Shown here: positions 45,955 through 59,052 of the stretch, piece after piece
Position numbering within the stretch: the first letter of the stretch is position 1
Layout: each line of letters begins with the position of its first letter
NCBI RefSeq assembly: GCF_025118155.1
Contig: NW_026251413.1
Location: 1-64,000, forward strand
Direction of reading: 5' to 3'
Length of the DNA stretch: 64,000 nucleotides
From: Cokeromyces recurvatus
Lineage: Eukaryota; Mucoromycota; Mucoromycetes; Mucorales; Mucoraceae
Program-made: the position numbers and the translations under genes
Notes under the pieces: model-generated
What the model was told of the DNA's origin: nothing
Database searches by the model: none
Seen by the model: the letters and a program-made list of their open reading frames with translations, nothing else

Positions 45955-45994
<40 letters not shown>

Positions 45995-46293
45995 AGGGGA
46001 AAAAAGAGTAGGGGTCAAACATACATTGGCAAGAATAAAATCTTGAACATCAAGTGCTGCTATTGCTACTTGTTCATAAAAAGGCCAAACTAACATAATG
46101 CAACAAGTTATTTTAAAGTATAATCATCTTTCATAATATTTTATATATGTATACCTTGATCACCTAATTTAGAAATGTAATTATCTTTTATAAGTCTTGC
46201 TCCTAAAAAAGCTACTTTTTCAGAACAACGTTCATTAGTTAAACGATAATGTTGAAGTTCTTCAATAGCTTTGATGTGATTAAACTTGCTCAT
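45141..46293 (-). CDS. EMC2: ER membrane protein complex subunit 2 (EMC2, TPR protein)
   Basis: Five exons (46155-46293, 46025-46089, 45773-45919, 45383-45712, 45141-45293), about 277 aa, the usual size. Cytosolic TPR scaffold of the EMC insertase for tail-anchored and multipass proteins. Characteristic segments: WPFYEQVAIAALDVQDFILA, CIDKLKERFTEKSLRFRRLLG, AKEVYDSILQEDDTN, ALSTYLDTYYDDHEAWSELC, YVSKHMYDQAAYCCEEMILL and PSNHISFLKYAEILYTL. Poly-A of about 34 nt sits in the second intron (near 45957-45990). Confidence 0.92.
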
Positions 46294-47444
46294 GTTGTAT
46301 ATTTAAAATAAAATAAAATGAAAATAAAATATGTCTTTTCGCGTCCGTTTTCATGTTTATTCATTATCCGACTCGGACAGAATAATTGTCATACTATTCC
46401 AACATTATGCAGTAGTAGTGGTAGTAGTAGCGGTAGCAGTAGTGATAGTAGCAGTAGTAGTAGCAGCAGCAGTAGTAGCAGTAGTAGCAGTAGCAGTAGC
46501 AATAGCAGTAGCAGTAGCAGTAGCAGTAGCAGTAGCAGTAGCAGTAGCAATAGTATTATTATTCTATTTATGACTTGTTTAAATAAAAGAGATAAATAGT
46601 AATCAAGGAAATAGATTTATTATTATTCGCTTATAATAATAACAATTCTTCCTCTTTTTTGTTGCTTCTAATAAACTAGGATATGAAATTCGACGATGAT
46701 AATCTAAGTATTAACTAAATATGGAAATCAGTTTCAAAGATATTCAATGCATCATTTTAAGAAAGAAAGTCTATTATACATAAAAATAATAATGTAAGAT
46801 GACTTCTTTTATATAAATAGAAAAAAGTAGTTTATATTGATGCTAACACTAAAAATATGACATGATTCTTTTTTATATAGTGTTATTCTAATATTTTGAC
46901 AATAAATAATCTCTTTTTTTTCTTTCATTGTGACATTTTAAAAGACATATCAAATCATTGTTACATAGAAGAAAGTCTTGTTTAATTAAGGGCAAAGTTT
47001 TATAATATAAAGTTTCAAAAAAATATATGAAAAATTTTTTTTTCTGTGATGAACCTCTCATACATTACCTTTTTTTTTTTTTATTCAAGTTTTTCAGTCT
47101 CCGATATATCAAAACTTAAATCGTCCTTTTTTTTTTTTTTTTATATATTTGTGTATATGTGTATACACATATATATTTTTTTTTTCCCTTTTCTTATTTT
47201 TATTTTATTTATTTTATTTTATTTTATTTTTTTTCTTGAATACCTTTTATTATTAGAATTTATTTATTGTTATTATGAGCTGCATTCAAACAGGTAATCA
47301 TCAATAGAAACCTTGGTTTTATGCTCTTCTTTTAATTCCTTTTTATTATTGCTATTTTCTATGATAGACAATAGTTATATCCATTCTCGGTAATTATCAA
47401 GTAACCAAATAAGGATAGTAAAAAAGATGAATACTTAATTATTT
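46294..47444. other. Gene-free spacer upstream of the PAS kinase gene
   Basis: Contains the EMC2 promoter, a trinucleotide repeat (separate entry) and T-rich DNA with TTTTA runs near 47200-47230. The reading frames seen here (poly-Ser, poly-Val/Ala, poly-Phe) are products of simple repeats. Confidence 0.5.
46413..46553. repeat. (AGT/AGC)n trinucleotide repeat, ~140 bp
   Basis: A mixed run of AGT and AGC units with few other triplets, for example AGTAGCAGTAGCAGTAGC. It gives spurious poly-Ser or poly-Val/Ala frames. The regular (AGCAGT) part near 46500-46550 suggests slippage. Confidence 0.95.
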
Positions 47445-50400
47445 ATGTTGAATAGATTTGTTAGCAGTAATGATAATCGTCCAGAATTTACACATGAAGA
47501 GAGTAATAGCAGTAGTAGTACAAATAATATACCAAAACTATTAAGATCCTCTACTTCTTCTTCTACTACTGAGCAGTTACAACCACCTACACCTAATCCT
47601 GACTTGTTTGATTTTCAATTTTTATCTTCAAAAGATAATCCTATTATTAATCATCTTCGTATTACAACAACTATTTCAAATGAAAGTGAATGTGAATCAG
47701 TGTCAACTCAATCTTCTTCCTTGTATCATCGACATAAAACATCATTATACCCATCTTCTATAAATACAACAGATATAACAAATAACTTGGATGCAATTGC
47801 AACTCCAATATCGTCAAGAGAAATAGTAACAACCACTACTGCGTCATCGTTTGATACATGTATTTCTCGTTATTTACCACAAAATCAAGCTGTCATCACA
47901 ACTCAGGATAATTGGCGTATTAGTCTTTTAAATCAAATAGCTACCATGATTCTTTCTGGTTTACAAAGAGATTTAACTGAACAAGATTTTATTGGGAAAC
48001 ATATATTAGACTTTATCGATGTCAACTATAGACCTTTATTACTTGATAAAATTGTTAAAATGAGAGATGATTCTCCTCAATCTTACCATCTTCACAGTCA
48101 TGGCATTGTCCTCATTTGTGGTGATATCGTAAGTGAATTACAAAAATTATCTGTATCCTATCCTAATTATTTTTCTTTCTTTCTTTCTTTCTTTTTATTT
48201 ATATTCATATTTATATAAAAATAGATACCTATTATCAAACAAGATGGAACCAAGTCTTCTGCTTCTCTTTGGTTAAAAGAAAAGAAAAATGAAAATGGTT
48301 CTTCTATCTTTATTTGGATATTTGAAGAAGTGTCTCATAGTACAATCAAAATTTTATTAAATGAAAATGTAAGTTTATATTGTATCAATACATATAAATA
48401 TATATATAAATATATATATATGTATATATAAATATATATATATATATATATTTATATAAAAGGGGAATATAACTTTGTTGAATAATAAGAATTATAGAAT
48501 TTAATTCAATCTGTAAATGAAGATAATGACGCTATCGAACTCTTTGGCTATACTTCTTTAGAATTGATTCAACAACCTATTCAAAAATTAATACCCCATT
48601 ATGATAAGACATCTCTATTTTTTGGCGGTCGTACGAAAAGAGATGCTTATTTCCCTGTCATGATTGGACATATTCAAAATAGAATTCGTATTACATCTAT
48701 GCCAACTCTGGCAGGACTCGTGACTGTGGATCGTGAAAGTATGAAGATTCAAAGTTCAAATCATAGTCATACATCATCCTTTTGTAAACATCTATTTGGT
48801 TATGAACATATCGATCACATGTCCTTGGCCATCTTGATCCCACTCTATCCACGTCTTATCGAGTTACTTGAACGTGATCATTTATTAGATGAAGGTTATG
48901 TTCTGAATAACTCAATTTGTCATCACATCCTTTTAAATGAAGTAGGTCAACCTCTGATGGCTCGACATCGTGATGGTAGCGAATTTGAAATTGATATTCA
49001 AATCAAATTGCTCGACTCTACAACATATGCACTTTGGATTACCTTTGATCGAGATGCTGTCTTTACACGTTATGGTCATACCACTTCATCTATTATGTAT
49101 TCATCATCACAACAAAAGGATTCTTATTCAACTACCATTGTTCGATCTAAATCAATTAATTTACCTGCCATTTATACAAAGAGGAAAAAATCAAGTATCG
49201 TTCTAAATCGACCTACTATCATAACGACTGCTACGAATACAAAGAATGTAATGGGTATTAATACATGTTCAATAAAAGAAGAAGAAGGAGTAGTAGTATC
49301 AGGTCCTATTCACTTGGAATCTTCAGTAGAACAACAACAACAACAACAACAACAACTACGGCCAGTCTCAATGGGTCGTATCACGAGTTTTTCGAGACCT
49401 TCTTTCTTTAGTTCAGTCGAAAAGAATGAAGTTAAAGATTCCTTTCATAGTCACTCAAATCGTTTTCATATACAACAACAACAACAACAATCTACTCCTG
49501 ATACAAAAGATTTAAGTTCGATTTGGCCACGTTTAGGCGAATATTCTGCACAAACCTTAAAAACAAATATTCATAATTATGAGATTGTAGATGAATTAGG
49601 TCAAGGTGCTTATGGTGTAGTGAAACTAGCTTATCTAAAAAGTGATCCACAAAAGGTAAATATATAAAAAAAAAAAAAAAAAAAAAAAGAAAGAAATCTT
49701 GTCTTTTAAACCTCGATATTCATCCTTTCTCTCTCTTTTTCTTTTTATTATTATTATATTTATAGAAACGTGTAGTTATCAAATATATTATAAAGTCACG
49801 TATTTTAGTTGATTGTTGGATACGAGATCGTAAACTTGGACTTATCCCTGCTGAAATTCACGTTTTACATACTTTACGTAAAATACCACACATCAATTGT
49901 AGTGATATGTGTAAGTCTTTCTCTTTATATATATATATATAAACGTGACTATTTTAAATAGGGATAGTAGTAGTAACATAACATAACATATATACATCTA
50001 TTTAGTGGATTATTTTGAAGATGAAGATAATTATTATGTTGTTATGGATCTTTATGGTGCAGGCATGGATTTATTTGATTATATTGAATTAAAAGAAGGT
50101 GGAATGACAGAAACTGAAATTCGAGATATCTTTCGTCAAATAGCAGAAGCAGTGAGACATTTACATGATCATCGTATCGTTCATCGAGATATTAAAGATG
50201 AAAATGTCATTTTAGACCTCAATGGTGGTGTTCGATTAATTGATTTTGGAAGTGCTGCTTATCTAAAAGAAAGTAAACAATTTGAAACATTTGTTGGAAC
50301 CCTGGATTATGCTGCACCTGAAATTCTGAAAGGACAAGCCTATAGTGGTCCACCTCAAGATATTTGGGCCTGTGGTACCTTATTGTATACCTTGATCTAT

Positions 50401-50630
50401 AGGGAAAATCCATTTTATAACATTGAAGAAATCATGGAACGTGAATTAAGAATACCCTTTGTTATATCTGAAGGTAAAGATTCTCAAAAAAAAATAATAA
50501 TCCATGATAAATGTTAACATGTTTGTATTTAGAATCTGTAGACCTTATACGTAAAATGTTGGATCGTAATGTTAACAAGCGAATTAATATTCATCAAGTA
50601 TTAGAACATTCTTGGTTTCATGCAAACTAA
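47445..50630 (+). CDS. PAS-domain serine/threonine kinase (PASK/Psk1-type)
   Basis: Six exons (47445-48128, 48225-48368, 48498-49655, 49766-49910, 50006-50473, 50533-50630), about 898 aa. A disordered Ser/Thr-rich head (residues 1-150) is followed by a PAS-like region (QNQAVITTQDNWRISLLNQI, FIGKHILDFIDV, LFGYTSLELIQQPIQKLIPH), a Gln-rich linker (eight Gln near residue 575, six to seven more later), and a complete kinase domain. The kinase shows LGQGAYGVVKLAY (Gly loop), VVIKYI (Lys), HRDIKDENVILD (catalytic loop), LIDFGSAAYL (DFG), GTLDYAAPEIL and DIWACGTLLYTLIYRENPF. In yeast this family links nutrient state to sugar storage and translation. No activation-loop truncation is seen. Confidence 0.93.
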
Positions 50631-51354
50631 GCTCTTTTTTTTTTCTTTTTTCTTTCTTAATTGTTTGTAATCTGTATTCTTCTCTCAATCGTTATTTATA
50701 TTTATTATTGTAAACAAAATAGATATTAAAAAAAAAAGAAAAGAAAAGAAAAAGAAAAGAGAAAAATACCCTTCTTCCTCCCTCCCTCCCCCCCTTTTTT
50801 TTTTTCTTTTTTTGTTAATAATAGAAATAAAATAAGGGTCCATTCATCGTCATTGGAAAAAAAATAATGCATTATTGACGTGATATTTTGATCTCCGATC
50901 GAATAGTAGTGGAAGAATAGGAAAAAGACAGAAGAGACGGATTGTCGTTCCTTATAAATTGAATTTAAACCGGAGAAGATTTTAATTAGACGGATAATCA
51001 TTTGGTAATTAAAGTTAAAATAATAGTTAGTAGTAGCCATGATTTATCGAATACTAAATAAATGAAATAGCTTATTTTAAAAGCTATTTTTGGAATATAA
51101 TAATTATGTTTTTCTTCTTTTCCAAAGAAAGAAAAAAAAATGGAATAATTCATCATCTTTATTTAAAATAGCGATAATGGGAGTCTTTTTTTTTTTTCCT
51201 TTTTTTTTTTTTTTCTTTACTGCTATTTGTTATTTGTTGCAGTGGTGTAACTATTATATAAATATTAAATTGATTTGCTTTTCTTTTCTCTTTCTTTCTT
51301 CCTTTCTCTCTCTCTCTCTCTCTTCCTCCCCCTTTTTTTTTTTTGTAACTAAAA
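50631..51354. promoter_or_regulatory. Spacer and CT-rich promoter of the F-box/LRR gene
   Basis: 724 bp without an exon. Poly-A/G and poly-C/T stretches lie near 50726-50810. A pyrimidine tract with (CT)n at about 51282-51343 lies directly before the ATG, as at the isopentenyl phosphate kinase gene. Confidence 0.45.
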
Positions 51355-52458
51355 ATGATGCTTCTTATAAATCGGTTTAAAATTCCCCTTTTAAAGAAAA
51401 GTTCCCGTGTAGCAAAAAATAAACCAATAAAACGATTGAGAAGAAGAAATAGCAATAAATCACTTCCTTATGAAATACAAGAACTCGTATGTCATTTTTT
51501 ACTGGAAGATGACCCTACTAATTCAATTGCATTAATATGTATGCGAGTATGTAAATCTTGGGCTAGATTTATTTGTGAACGCTTATACAGGTAAATTAGA
51601 CATTGATATACGGCCCTTTATCATAGAACGACCTTCCTACTTACTCTCCCATTTATTAGAGAGTTTCAATTTAAAAATTATATTCAATTTATTGGATTTG
51701 TCAATACCATCTCGCTTCATGATCCTTTATTCCCTTATGGTAGTTATGTACGCAATTTAGATCTTACGCCAGTCAACAAATACGGAGTAGATATGCGAGT
51801 GAGACGATTGATTAAACATTGCCCTAATATGGTCCGTATTAGGTTAGGTCCAACAACAAGTGTCAAGGCAGAGACACTTCAACTCATGGGTCGCTATTGT
51901 CATCATGTTCACACCCTTGAAATGGGAGGTCTTCAGAGCTTCCCCTTTATGTTCGATTGTGATTTCTCTGGCATGTTGGCTCTCAAACGACTTTCACTCA
52001 TCACAACTCCCTTACAGGCTAATTCACTTGAAACGATACCTAACTCTATTCGTCATCTACAAATCACTCAGCTCGATGCGCTTTATCATGACGAATTCAT
52101 TCAATTCTTAAAACATCATCCTCGTTTAGTTTCACTCTCTATTCATCGTTGTCGACATTTAAATACCGCAGATCTCTCCGCTTTCATTCCTTGTTTACCT
52201 CACCTGTCTGTACTTGAATTGACGGGTCCTGAAATAGGGGATGACAACGTAAAAGGCTTATTCAAGATACCAATCCAATTACACACACTAAAGTTATCTC
52301 ATACTCAAATCAGTGATCAAACATTAGAGTCCTTAGCATTTGGTTCCTTGACGATACAGCATTTAGACATCTCACATAATGTCAATCTTACTTTACAAGG
52401 TCTTCAATTTTTACTGAAGAGAAAGAAATTTAAACAATTGATGACCAACTTGATATAA
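51355..52458 (+). CDS. F-box / leucine-rich-repeat-like protein
   Basis: Two exons (51355-51590, 51627-52458) with a 36-nt intron, 355 aa. A basic N-terminus (KKSSRVAKNKPIKRLRRRNS) precedes an F-box-like helix set: LPYEIQELVCHFLLEDD, then CMRVCKSWARFICERLYR. After the intron come LRR-like units such as VHTLEMGGLQSFP, ALKRLSLITTPLQANSLETI, PRLVSLSIHRCRHLNTADLS and LHTLKLSHTQISDQTLESLA. It probably acts as a substrate adaptor in an SCF-type ubiquitin ligase; the substrate is unknown. The intron is among the shortest in the window but is needed to join TTFLLTLPFIREFQFKNYI in frame. Confidence 0.8.
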
Positions 52459-52524
52459 TAATAAATTCGTTTGTTTGTTTATTTTATTTTATTTTATTTT
52501 ATTTTACTTTGTTTTATTCAACTT

Positions 52525-54901
52525 CTATGCAGAGAATGAACCTAGTAACTCTATAGGATGATATTCACCTTTAGCAATTTGATCTGCTCTTTTTACAAGG
52601 TCATACGTTATTTTGGAGGTCACAATAGAATCTTGTTTATAATCAGGATGTTGTTGAACAAACTGTCTTAGATAAGTAGCACCTGTCATGAGCTCACCAC
52701 TTGCTCTCTTACTGATTAAACTTAGATAACTTGATAATTTACACCGTGTCTCAATATCTATATTTGTACTATTCAAATAACTATGAATTAAAGGTACAAA
52801 GCCTGGGAATCCATTTTCCTAAGGAAAAAAAAAACATGCATCATAATTTAATTTCATCTCTCTATTGTATTCATCAAGTAACTTAACTTACTTTGCCATT
52901 AATAATCTCATCCATTGTCATCAATTCATATGCATCTTCGTCTTCATTCGTTAAACTAGAATGGTTGCCTTGTGTACTAAATACATTTTTACGGAAATAA
53001 AATCTGTCATTTAAAACTGCATTTCGTTTATGTGCAGTCTGCATGTTGGCATCAATTTTTGAAATGGGAATATAAAAGTTGAGACCAAAGCTGAGGATAA
53101 CACGCGTTAATAGGACAATAAAGACCGAATAGGCTGCATTCTCAAAATCAGATAATTGGACTTCCATGCTTCTAAATTCGACACGCCAGCCAATAGAGGA
53201 ATTGGGTGGTGGTGGTTTAAATCTCATTGTTTGCCAGTTTGTAGATTGAAGATTCTATTCATTAAAAAAGGAGTTAAATATATCATGGCATATGTTTACA
53301 TACTTTCCTCTCTCTCTCTCTTTTTTTTTTTTACCTCAAAATGATCAGATGACAATTTATCATCAACATTTAAAAGTTCTTTGAAAATAACAAGTGGATC
53401 ACGAATAAAGAGGTGAGAAATATGTTTTGCCAATTTTTCATCTACATCATTTTCTCTCAGTGTATTATAAATGTCTTGATCGTAAATCAAATTAATATCG
53501 TCGTATTTTGCTTTATAATTAGAATCGTTAGATAGATAAGAATCAATTGAATCGTAACGTGACTTGTTAATAATGAATCGATCATGTTGAAGAGGCTTTT
53601 TATATTAGAGAAATAAGTTAGAAAACATATATAAACTTTTGTGGAAGGAGAAAAGGTTACCTTTTCACCTCTTTCTTCTGGTGTTCTATCGTCTACACTA
53701 GAAGAAATGACGTTCCAACGAGCATCTACATTAGCCAAATAACCGCGATAAATAGGAGAATTAGCAGAGAGGGCCATCATTAATGGTGCTACAGGAGCTA
53801 ATTGGTCATAGAGTCTTCTTGCTTCATCAATATTACAAGCTTGAAAAGTGATTTGTAAGCAACAGCAACCCATACCAAAAGCCATAGCATCCATATAAAT
53901 ATGATCAGCAAGAGCAGCTCCTTCTTTTGCTTCTTTATCATGATCAAATAATTGACGATCCCAAGGAATAGTAGGATCAATAAATGGTTTCAATGTATTC
54001 TTGTCATGAAAGATAGGCATATTGATCTTTACTTTAGAGCCTCGACGACGACGAATATTAGCAGTTAATGTACTAATAATGATAATGAATATACATGTAA
54101 TAAAATAGAATGTACTTTATATCAACTTACGGGAATCTTGCGTGAGGATTAATGATTTCATCAGGTACAAATAAACTTTGACAAGCGGTACCATTAGGCT
54201 CATAATCAGGAACGGTCTCATGAGGACAACCTAAACGAGGATAATTGACGAGAGTGATGGCAGATTCATCAGGATGCATAGCTTCAATAGCTAATTGACG
54301 TCTCAACTTCATATTTTTTTCAACGGTTATTAAATCTCTAAAAGTTGAACCATAAGGTTGACCTGGTGTACCTTCGATCATGTAACGACCATATTCGGGT
54401 CTCCATAAAGCATCTGGTGCTTTTCTAAAGAAATCCTACAAAGTTAATTCTTAATCATATACATAACCTCTCTTACACACACACACACACATAAATAGGT
54501 TTCTCTCTTTTTTTGTTGACTTATTTACTTTGTTTTGCCTTCTATAAAATCATGTTCTGGCTGTTCTAGATTTTTAAGAATATCAAATGCTCGAAGTGAT
54601 AATTTGGTGGTTTTTTCCTTGTCATCAAACTTTACAACAAGATATTCGATCTTTTTATTTTATTTTATTTTTTTTGATTATTAATATATATTTGTATAAC
54701 TTAGATTATGTTGTTTTTCTTTTCTTTTTTTTTTTTTTTCATTGACATTACCTCATCACCCCAAAGCAAAGATTGTTTTTGCTTATTTTTTTGGCTATGA
54801 TAAATATTAAGGAATTGTTCAATACCATGTTTACGAACGTGATCAGCGTATTCTTTAGCTTCAGACCAAGGAAGTGGTGTACCTAATGATAAGAGGCCCA
54901 T
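52525..54901 (-). CDS. GSH1: Glutamate-cysteine ligase catalytic subunit (gamma-glutamylcysteine synthetase)
   Basis: Rate-limiting step of glutathione synthesis. Seven exons (54752-54901, 54529-54650, 54131-54424, 53661-54072, 53335-53595, 52892-53254, 52525-52818), about 631 aa. It starts [20 protein letters not shown] and carries the family blocks [96 protein letters not shown] and FYFRKNVF. At exon 3 two AGs are possible; only the later one (exon from 54424) keeps frame, giving [15 protein letters not shown]. The sequence resembles the animal/fungal GCLC group. Confidence 0.95.
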
Positions 54902-56701
54902 CTTGAAGATTTTGTTGTAATGTCAACAAGAAAAAATTGAAAAACTGAAAAATTTAAAAAAAAAAAAAGAAAAACTTATTATAAATGTATTTATATATTT
55001 GTTGATATAAATGTTTATTATTTTTATGTGGCGGATAAAGTTTTGTAGTATAAAATCCTACACAATTTTGTTTTATGTGCTTGCTTTTTGCTGCTGTTTT
55101 ATATGAAAACAAAGTCACAATTTACCATTGCACCATCATTAAATTTGTCAGCAATGCAATTCTAACCTTTGGAAATGTATACTCCGATTTTATTTCTTTT
55201 TCCTTCCTAAAAAAAAATTCTAATTATCCTACTAGCAATTAGTAATTAAATCCTTTTGTTGCTGTATAGATTCTATAATGCTATATTTTCTTTCTAATAT
55301 TTATATAATTTATGACGATAGCTAATATAGACTATTCATACTTCATTATTGCTATATAAGACACTCTTTAATAAAGATGATATAAAGTATGATACCCATT
55401 ACATTATATAATAATCTTTACTTGTCACATATTCGTTATAAGTTTTAATTTGGGAATATACGTCATGTATCATGCATAATAATCTCAATGAGCATAAGAT
55501 ATTATTGAATACTACTGCATTAAAATTGTTGCCCGAATTAGGTCGATACATTGGAAAAAGTGAAAACTAGAAACCTCTTTGAGAGCAAGAGGAAATATAA
55601 ATAATGCGATACAAAACACACACCAGTTATGTTAGTGAGTATGGAACTAATACAAGTAGACTTTGTTAAGGATTGGGCAGATAGAAAAATATTCAGTTTA
55701 TTATGTTGAAAGTAATCGAGTTCATACAGACAAAGACATGGGGTAATCAAATATGTTAAACAAGGTAGCTTACAAGAAAGATGTCTTAAACAGAAGTGAT
55801 GACAAAGGATTATTTATTATAGAATCAGGAATTAGTAGTCATTTACAATGTATACAGTCGCATTATAATACTGGAATGAGGTAAATGTTATTGATAGCTA
55901 AGAAAAAAAAAACCCCCCCTCTTACTTTAATATTAAATGCGTATGCAGAAAAGTTTATTGAATCCTGTATAATTGACATCAATAAATGATAATCGAGTCA
56001 TGGTAGCAATAGCTTTATGATTGACATTGATTACTATTAGTCCAGTTGAATGAAGCCTCCTCCAGAACGAATTGGTATACTAAAATAAGGGTTTGCTATA
56101 TAAGAATTAAATACTTTTTCGGATTTAATATCAATAATAAGGATCATTCTTAAATCTATAGTAGCTCAATCATAATTATTATGATCAATAATAAGGACAG
56201 CATCACTGGTATATAACCAGGGAAATAAATTGAATAGATATGATGTATCCTTAGCAACAAAAAATTAGAAAAAAAAAAAGAACTCTAAATGATTAATCAA
56301 ATACTGCCAATTCAAAGCTATTTTTTTTTAAGTCCAAGTTCTTTAACTCGGCCTTTTCTTGGCTTATTTGTTGGCCATCCATATGTTCTATCTTGCATGA
56401 AATGGATTATCCAACTCATTTCTCTGTTTCTCCTTTTCTCTTAATTGAGTGAGTTATCCCAGACTATCTCTGTGAAACCATTTCTTTTTCCTTTTTTTTT
56501 TTTTCTTTTTTCTTTTTTTTAACAGATTCTTTTTTCAAAATATGTCTGTTATAAAGATATATTTGTATTATCCTAATTTTAGCCTTTATTTTATTTTTTA
56601 CCTTATTGCCTTGAAAGCGTTTTTATTTTCTATTCACCTTTTTTTTTTTTTTTTGAACTACTGACCTGGGCAAATCAGCTTTCATAGCTTCGTGCTCATT
56701 G

Positions 56702-56744
<43 letters not shown>

Positions 56745-56934
56745 ATATTTGTATATTAAAACAGAGTTTTTAATAGTATACCAACTTATTTTTTTAAGGT
56801 GAAACCAATCAAATACTATTCTTTTATGAAAAAAAAAAAAAAAAATTTCTGCTGTTTACTTCTCCGCCTTATTGTGTATATCTTTGTTTTTTTTGTTTTT
56901 TTTTTCTTTTATAGTCATAAATAAGACAAGAAGA
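54902..56934. other. Gene-free spacer with ~40-nt poly-A
   Basis: About 2 kb with no exon I can support. Short degenerate frames with frequent stops occur near 55500-55870. GTTAAGGATTGGGCA at about 55666-55680 shares a 14-base word with the inverted-repeat arms (TTAAGGATTGGGCA), hinting at a decayed relative. A long A tract at about 56705-56743 and T tracts at 56490-56520 and 56641-56654 are present. Confidence 0.45.
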
Positions 56935-58341
56935 ATGACGATGACTGAAGCCATTTCACCAACAAAAACTTATTTAAAGCCACAAAAGAAAAAAAAGACT
57001 TTAAGTGAACTATCATATTATCTTGCGCAAAGACAAATAGGTATTTCAATTAAAGTGAAGATTATATAAACTTTATGAATTATTAAAAAAAAAAAAATAC
57101 GATTTTTTTTTTTTAATAAATAGAAATCCCTCTAAAAGTGATCTTGGTCATTCTTCTGGGATACTTTCTTCATTTACCAGGATTCAAGCATTTTATATTT
57201 ATTAGTAATCAGAGAAAGGATGGTCGATATGAAAAGAGTCTTTGGGATATTACATTTTTATTTTTTTATATATGTGTCTTTACAGCGCTTCGAGCTTCAA
57301 TTATGGATTATATTTTAATACCCTTTTCTAAATATGCTGGTGTTAGTATGAAAAAGCAACAAAGATTTGCAGAACAATCTTGGGCTTGTATGTATTATAC
57401 ATTTGCTTTTAGTTTCGGTATTGTAAGTATAAAATCCTTTTTTTTTTCCTTTCTACTTTTATGTTGGACAGATATATCAAATTATTTTTTTTTTTTTTTT
57501 TTGGTTAGTATGTCATGTATGATTCACCTTGGTGGTTTGATTCAACTTATTTTTGGCGTAATTATCCAGTTACAGATTATACAAAATCATTCAAATATTA
57601 TTATTTAATTCAATTTGCTTTTTGGCTTCAACAAGTTTTTGTACTTCAGATCGAGGAACCAAGAAAGGATTATAAAGAATTGGTGATGCATCATATCAAT
57701 ACTTTATTATTAGTTAGTCTTAGTTATGGTTGTAATTTTACAAGTGTTGGTAATGCTGTATTTATTTGTATGGATTTACCCGATGCACTTTTAGCTGTAA
57801 GGTTACTTGTTTGTTGTTGTCTATTATTTTTTTTTTTTGAATCTAAAAGTTAAATTTTAATAGCTTGCAAAAACTTTAAATTACTGCCGTCCCGGACCTT
57901 TATGTAATACTGCATTTGCTATTATGGTCTGTTCTTGGATGTATACACGTGTTTATATTTATGGTCGTATTATTATCTCTACTTTGACAGAGCCCGAATT
58001 ATATGTCCCTAGATTTAGACTGGACCCTTTAAATGGTGAATGGTTTCCTCATTTTGTTAAATATATTATTGCCGGTCTTATGATTGGTCTTTATCTGTTA
58101 ATCCTCTTTTGGACAGTCATGATTTTCAAAGTAATCATTAGAATATTTACATCGCCCGAAGCAAAGGATGTTCGTTCTGACGATGAAGATGAATCCGATC
58201 CAGTTTCATTGGATAAAATTGAGGGGTAAATTATTTTAATAGGATAGTGTAGTATAATTCTTGATTTTAACTTGTATATTCTCTAGTGATCATTCTACAC
58301 CTAAATTAACAGCAAAAAACATCAAGACAAAAGATCAATAA
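56935..58341 (+). CDS. LAG1: Ceramide synthase (Lag1/Lac1, TLC domain)
   Basis: ER N-acyltransferase that joins a fatty acyl-CoA to a sphingoid base. Five exons (56935-57040, 57124-57422, 57509-57796, 57864-58225, 58287-58341), about 369 aa. Several membrane helices (VILVILLGYFLHLPGF, LFFYICVFTALRASIMDYIL, AGLMIGLYLLILFWTVMIFK) surround the Lag motif HHINTLLLVSLSYGCNFTSV followed by GNAVFICMDLPD, with the paired His and the two Asp of the active site. The C-terminus is acidic (SDDEDESDP) and Lys-rich, cytosolic. The third exon start joins FGI to YVMYDSPWWFD. Confidence 0.95.
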
Positions 58342-59052
58342 TCGTAACTCTATTTAAACCTAATAATTTTTTTTTATATCATAAAATATAGAACAAAGCT
58401 TAATTTTAATATATCATGTATAAATAATAACAAATCAATATGAACAATTATTATTATTATAGACTGATTGAGCTACATTTTAAGCATGATCTTTTGGAAT
58501 TGAATACGATACAATTGTCCCTATCCAAAACCTACTAAATATATAAGGGGGTATATTTCTTGACAAGGGAAAGAGACATACACTTTTTTATGTTTCTTAT
58601 TGTAAGGATTAAGATAGATAATATTGCCTATTACGGTTATAGGGTGTACTTACTATTTATAGAATCATGATTACACAAAGAATTAATTTTAGTAGTCATG
58701 TTCAATGAAGAAGAAGAATAAAAAAAAATGTTGCATTCATGGTCATATTTTTTTTTTTTTTTTTTTTTTTTTACTATGACTATTTACAAGATGTATATAA
58801 AAGGGTATTATTGTTTTGATATCTATCTATATGTGTGGTATACTTTTTTTTTTTTTTCGAAATAAAATAAAATAAAAATAAAAGTAGGATATGTGATACA
58901 TAATAGTTTATAGTCTACTTTTATTAATGATTAATATATTGAAAATAAAGTGGTATGCAGAGATGTTCTTTATAATCTTGTAAAAAAAAAAAAGGTGAAA
59001 GACAATATATCATACATATACAGAACTTGTAACATACAAACTCTTTATTTAT
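58342..59052. other. Convergent 3' spacer, low complexity
   Basis: Between the stop codons of Lag1 (+) and the surface protein (-). Contains about 23 T near 58749-58771 and an (AAAAT)-like run at 58862-58880. No exon or RNA gene recognised. Confidence 0.5.

Noticed and set aside
46318..46599. Poly-Ser and poly-Val/Ala reading frames
   Set aside because: Products of the (AGT/AGC)n repeat in different frames; no start context, intron structure or non-repeat domain.
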